DNA of 64,000 nt from an uncultured Bacteroides sp. (GTDB taxonomy: Bacteria; Bacteroidota; Bacteroidia; Bacteroidales; Bacteroidaceae): the NCBI RefSeq assembly GCF_905207245.1, contig NZ_CAJLKP010000001.1, positions 1 to 64,000 of the forward strand, read 5' to 3'. Below are positions 60,712 to 64,000 of the stretch, piece by piece. Below the pieces are notes generated by a model. The model did not search any database. It saw nothing but the letters and a program-made list of their open reading frames with translations, and was not told the DNA's origin. The position numbers and the translations under genes were made by a program. The stretch's first letter is position 1. Every line of letters starts with the position of its first letter.

Positions 60712-63700
60712 ATGGGAAAGTTATGCAGATTACATCTCCTTTTGTTGGCTTTATTGCTACCGGGAGTGTCCTTCGCACAAAATCTTTTTAAAGTGCAAGG
60801 TTGTGTTACTGACGAGCAGAACGAGCCACTTATCGGGGCTACCGTGCAGACTAAAGACAAGTCGAAAGGCACGATAACAGATAGCAGTGGCAACTATGCT
60901 TTGTCGGGAGTTCCCAAGGGTTCAACCTTGGTGTTTTCGTATGTCGGCTACAAGTCGAAAGAAGTAAATGCAACATCAACTTCTCTTAATGTTGTTTTGG
61001 AATCGGATGATGAGATGCTCGATGAAGTAGTTGTCATCGGCTATGGCCAGCAGCGTAAGGTGACGCTGACGGGTTCTGTCTCCAACGTGGGTGGTAAGGA
61101 ACTTCTCAAATCGCCAGCCGCATCGCTTGGTAACACCCTTTCGGGTAAGCTCCCAGGTCTCCAGTCGGTGCAGTACACCGGCGTTCCCGGTGCCGACGAC
61201 CCTGTCATCCGCATCCGTGGTGTCGGTTCGTTCAACAGCGCCGAACCTCTCGTGCTTGTCGATGGTGTCGAGCGTGAGTTCAGCCAAATAGACCCGAACG
61301 AGGTGCAGGACATTTCTATTCTTAAGGATGCTTCTGCTACGGCTGTCTTTGGTGTGCGTGGTGCCAACGGCGTTATTCTCGTTACAACTCGTCGCGGCGA
61401 GATGGGCAAGCCTACCATCACACTGACAACTTCAGTAGGCCTTCAGCAGATTTCTAAATTCCTTGAACCGGCAAACTCCTACGAGTATGCAACGGCTTAC
61501 AATCATGCTCAGAAAGTGGAAGGAGTAGCCGAAGACGGATGGAAGTTCTCGAAGGAAGCTATACAGCACTGGAAGGACATGGATATGCCCACCGTTTATC
61601 CAAGCACCAACTGGTTCAAGTACTTGATGAACGACCACGCATGGCAGGAACAATATAATATTAATGTGTCGGGTGGTACTGAACGTGCCCGCTATTTCGT
61701 TTCTGTCGGTATGCTCAATCAGGACGGTCTTTTCAAAACCTTCGACCAAGGTGATGACGCAAACTTCAAATACCGCCGTTACAACTTCCGTGCCAACCTC
61801 GATGTAGATTTCTCCAAGCTGAGTACGCTTTCTATCGGCATCGGTGGACGCATTGGCAGACGCAACTCTATCGGTAATGGTGAGTATAACGGTCAGTCAG
61901 GTGTTTTTGGTGTTGAGGGTCTTCTCAACAATGGTACGCCAATGTCAGGCTACGGTCTTGATAGTGAGGGACGTCGTATTATTTCCGACCCTAATCTCGT
62001 TGGCGCAGTTGGCTCCGATGGTCTCGGCCTTATCTACGAGCAGGGTTATACAACTCAGCGTCAGAGCGTTGTAAACCTCGACCTTCAGTACAAGCTCAAG
62101 CTCGACTTTATCACCAAGGGGCTTGATTTCCGTATCAAGGGTTCTTACAACTCTGACTATACACAGCAGAAAGCACGCACTACCGGCGGTGGTATCAGCT
62201 ACAAGGCCACCATTGCTAAGGGTGAATACGAGGAAAACGGTTCTCCAAAGATTGTTTATGTCCGTCAGGGTGACTCATGGCCTCTTGGCTATGAGGAGTC
62301 CAAATGGGGGGGTAGAAACTGGTATGCAGAGGCGAGTCTCAACTATACCCGCAAGTTCGGTGACCACAATTTCGGTGCGCTCGTTCTTTATAATGAATCT
62401 AAAAACTACTATCCCGGTGGTGTCTACAATTCTATCCCCCGTGGTTATGTAGGTATGGTAGGCCGTATCACCTACGACTACCAGACTAAATATATGGTAG
62501 ACCTCAACATGGGCTATAACGGCTCAGAGAACTTCGCAAAAGGTAAGCGCTTTGGCTTTTTCCCTTCTGCTTCTCTCGGCTGGATAATCTCTTCTGAAAA
62601 ATTCTGGGAGCCTATCCGTAATGTTGTTTCCTATTTCAAACTTCGCGGTTCTATCGGTAAGGTAGGTAATGACCAGGGTGTCGGGCGTTTCCTCTATCTG
62701 CCTGGCACATGGCAGTTCTACAACAACAATGGTGGTGCATGGTGGACCAACGACCGTACAGGTAACTTCGGTACCAACAACGGTGTGTTCATGCCCGGCG
62801 CACGCGAATCCAGCAACGGTAACCCCGATGTCACTTGGGAAACAGCCACCAAGCAGAATTATGGTGCCGATGTACACTTCTTTGGAGGTCGCTTGAATCT
62901 CGGTGTAGACTTCTTCTGGGAAGACCGCAAGAACATCCTTATTTCCAACGAAACAAGCATCGCAGGTATTTCCGCTCTCAAACCCAACTCCGTCAACTTC
63001 GGCCGTGTCAAGAACCATGGTTATGAAATTACCCTACGCTGGACCGACCAGATAGGTAAAGTGAACTACTCGATAGCTCCTACATTAGCTTTCGCACGCA
63101 ACAAGGTTGTGGAAATGGCAGAAGTGAAGAAGGAATTCCCACACATGTATCACACAGGTCATCCTGTAGGTCAGCCTTTTGGCTACGACTTCTTTGAGTT
63201 CTATGTTCCTGGTGAAACCGAACAGCGCTACAAGGAAGTTTACGGTGTTGACATGCCAGACCAGCAGATTACATTGCGTCCTGGTGACAGCGTATTCGTT
63301 GACCTCACAGGTGATGGTAAGGTGGATGCTAACGATGTACATGCTATCGGCTACAGCGATATTCCTGAGTATACTGGTAGCATAAACGCAACGCTCAACT
63401 GGAAAGGTCTCGACTTCTCCATGACTTGGGTAGGTGCCACCCACGTCAACCGTCAGCTCAGTTCTTTCTATACTCCAGCCTTCGGTACTGGTAACCAGTC
63501 AATGCTAAACAAATGGGTCTATGACAATTCTTGGACCGAGAATAACCCCGGTGCCAGCCTGCCACGTATCTCTCTTGAGAAATCGGCACGCGAGCATAAT
63601 GGTTCACTTTCAGACCCATGGATGGTCGATGCATCGTATATCCGTCTGAAGAACCTGGAAATTGGTTATTCGTTCCGCATACCCGGTGTGCCCATCAACA

Positions 63701-63843
63701 ACATCCGTGTTTATGCCAATGGCTATAACCTTCTTACTTTCACAAGCTTCAAGGCCAATGACCCGGAGGCACAAGCCGGCTTTGGTAGCACACGTTATCC
63801 TATGACTCGTGTTTACAACTTCGGTATCAACTTAAACTTCTAA
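60712..63843 (+). CDS. SusC-like TonB-dependent importer without STN domain
   Basis: The 1043-residue product (ATG at 60712, MGKLCRLHLLLLALLLPGVSFAQ; an ATG at 60688 adds eight residues) has a signal peptide, then directly a CarboxypepD_reg domain (~28-105: VQGCVTDEQNEPLIGATVQT), the plug (~108-235: DEVVVIGYGQQRKVTLTGSV, GVRGANGVILVTT) and the TonB barrel ending YNFGINLNF. Without an STN domain it is not expected to use FecR/ECF signalling. Codons differ from its neighbours: Leu is often CTC or CTT and Arg CGT, suggesting separate ancestry. The SusD start follows 12 bp later. Confidence 0.94.
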   Translation: MGKLCRLHLLLLALLLPGVSFAQNLFKVQGCVTDEQNEPLIGATVQTKDKSKGTITDSSGNYALSGVPKGSTLVFSYVGYKSKEVNATSTSLNVVLESDDEMLDEVVVIGYGQQRKVTLTGSVSNVGGKELLKSPAASLGNTLSGKLPGLQSVQYTGVPGADDPVIRIRGVGSFNSAEPLVLVDGVEREFSQIDPNEVQDISILKDASATAVFGVRGANGVILVTTRRGEMGKPTITLTTSVGLQQISKFLEPANSYEYATAYNHAQKVEGVAEDGWKFSKEAIQHWKDMDMPTVYPSTNWFKYLMNDHAWQEQYNINVSGGTERARYFVSVGMLNQDGLFKTFDQGDDANFKYRRYNFRANLDVDFSKLSTLSIGIGGRIGRRNSIGNGEYNGQSGVFGVEGLLNNGTPMSGYGLDSEGRRIISDPNLVGAVGSDGLGLIYEQGYTTQRQSVVNLDLQYKLKLDFITKGLDFRIKGSYNSDYTQQKARTTGGGISYKATIAKGEYEENGSPKIVYVRQGDSWPLGYEESKWGGRNWYAEASLNYTRKFGDHNFGALVLYNESKNYYPGGVYNSIPRGYVGMVGRITYDYQTKYMVDLNMGYNGSENFAKGKRFGFFPSASLGWIISSEKFWEPIRNVVSYFKLRGSIGKVGNDQGVGRFLYLPGTWQFYNNNGGAWWTNDRTGNFGTNNGVFMPGARESSNGNPDVTWETATKQNYGADVHFFGGRLNLGVDFFWEDRKNILISNETSIAGISALKPNSVNFGRVKNHGYEITLRWTDQIGKVNYSIAPTLAFARNKVVEMAEVKKEFPHMYHTGHPVGQPFGYDFFEFYVPGETEQRYKEVYGVDMPDQQITLRPGDSVFVDLTGDGKVDANDVHAIGYSDIPEYTGSINATLNWKGLDFSMTWVGATHVNRQLSSFYTPAFGTGNQSMLNKWVYDNSWTENNPGASLPRISLEKSAREHNGSLSDPWMVDASYIRLKNLEIGYSFRIPGVPINNIRVYANGYNLLTFTSFKANDPEAQAGFGSTRYPMTRVYNFGINLNF

Positions 63844-63854
63844 CATTCAAGACA

Positions 63855-64000
63855 ATGAATCTTATAGAAAAAATAAAAACTGCTACTATTATATGTGTAG
63901 CTGGTGCCATGATAGGGATAGGATCGCTGAGTTCCTGTGTCGATGATATCAACATCGGAAATGGCTTCCTCGACAAGCAGCCAGGTGTCGACGTAACCGT
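63855..64000 (+). CDS. SusD-family lipoprotein, N-terminal fragment (runs off the window)
   Basis: Only 48 codons are visible: a lipoprotein signal (MNLIEKIKTATIICVAGAMI..., Cys near residue 28 in LSSC) followed by VDDINIGNGFLDKQPGVDV, typical of SusD N-termini. It starts 12 bp after the susC stop. The rest lies to the right of the window. Confidence 0.75.
   Translation, partial: MNLIEKIKTATIICVAGAMIGIGSLSSCVDDINIGNGFLDKQPGVDVT

Noticed and set aside
1..64000. tRNA, rRNA, CRISPR, prophage or transposase genes
   Set aside because: I looked for them and saw no support; absence judged by eye, not by a covariance-model search.

Overview
The window comes from a gut-type member of the Bacteroidales, most likely Bacteroides or a close relative. 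The evidence is: two SusC/SusD outer-membrane glycan importers, an ECF sigma factor and a FecR anti-sigma, a full-length sprA next to ruvA, meso-diaminopimelate dehydrogenase, Bacteroidetes-only families (DUF4290, HU-HIG), and many copies of the Bacteroides promoter -7 box TAnnTTTG, several with a TTTG -33 box about 19 bp upstream. I saw no rRNA, tRNA, CRISPR array, phage module or transposase gene.

Layout. 1-9.6 kb: the tail of a GLUG-repeat surface protein, a TPR/HTH membrane regulator, malic enzyme (maeB) with a tiny overlapping membrane gene, an NADP-type glutamate dehydrogenase, a six-bladed propeller lipoprotein and an HU-like DNA-binding protein. 9.6-22.3 kb: housekeeping genes. The minus strand carries yicC-gmk-small membrane protein-nadD and lemA-DUF3137. 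The plus strand carries tsaB-DUF4290-murA-rimM-M23 peptidase-dxr-rseP, then ddh (minus) and ruvA (plus). 22.5-31.1 kb: the giant sprA and an unrecognised gene.

31.2-49.2 kb is the most interesting part: an unusual AT-rich polysaccharide-utilisation-like locus, all on the minus strand. Read in transcription order it is FecR anti-sigma, SusC with an STN signalling domain, SusD, GH3, GH39, then an intergenic hairpin, then an Asp/Glu-racemase-like protein, an RpiB-like isomerase, a cytoplasmic FG-GAP propeller, a cupin, DhaK, DhaL, a complete TRAP transporter (DctP, DctQ, DctM), and last the ECF sigma factor. The locus thus joins outer-membrane glycan capture, xylosidase/glucosidase-type cleavage, a high-affinity inner-membrane transporter that normally carries carboxylates, and an intracellular keto-sugar kinase/isomerase set. 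Several of its enzymes lack residues that are standard in their families (RpiB histidines, the second racemase cysteine), and the propeller and cupin genes together resemble a split aldos-2-ulose dehydratase. This is my main candidate for an undescribed pathway; its substrate cannot be read from sequence alone.

49.3-54.3 kb: a proline-directed aminopeptidase, an NAD-type glutamate dehydrogenase and a lipoprotein prolyl oligopeptidase (peptide and glutamate metabolism, separate units). 54.9-60.3 kb: GH9, a ThuA-like protein and a beta-helix protein in one direction. 60.7 kb to the end: a second SusC (no STN domain, different codon style) and the start of its SusD, which continue beyond the window.
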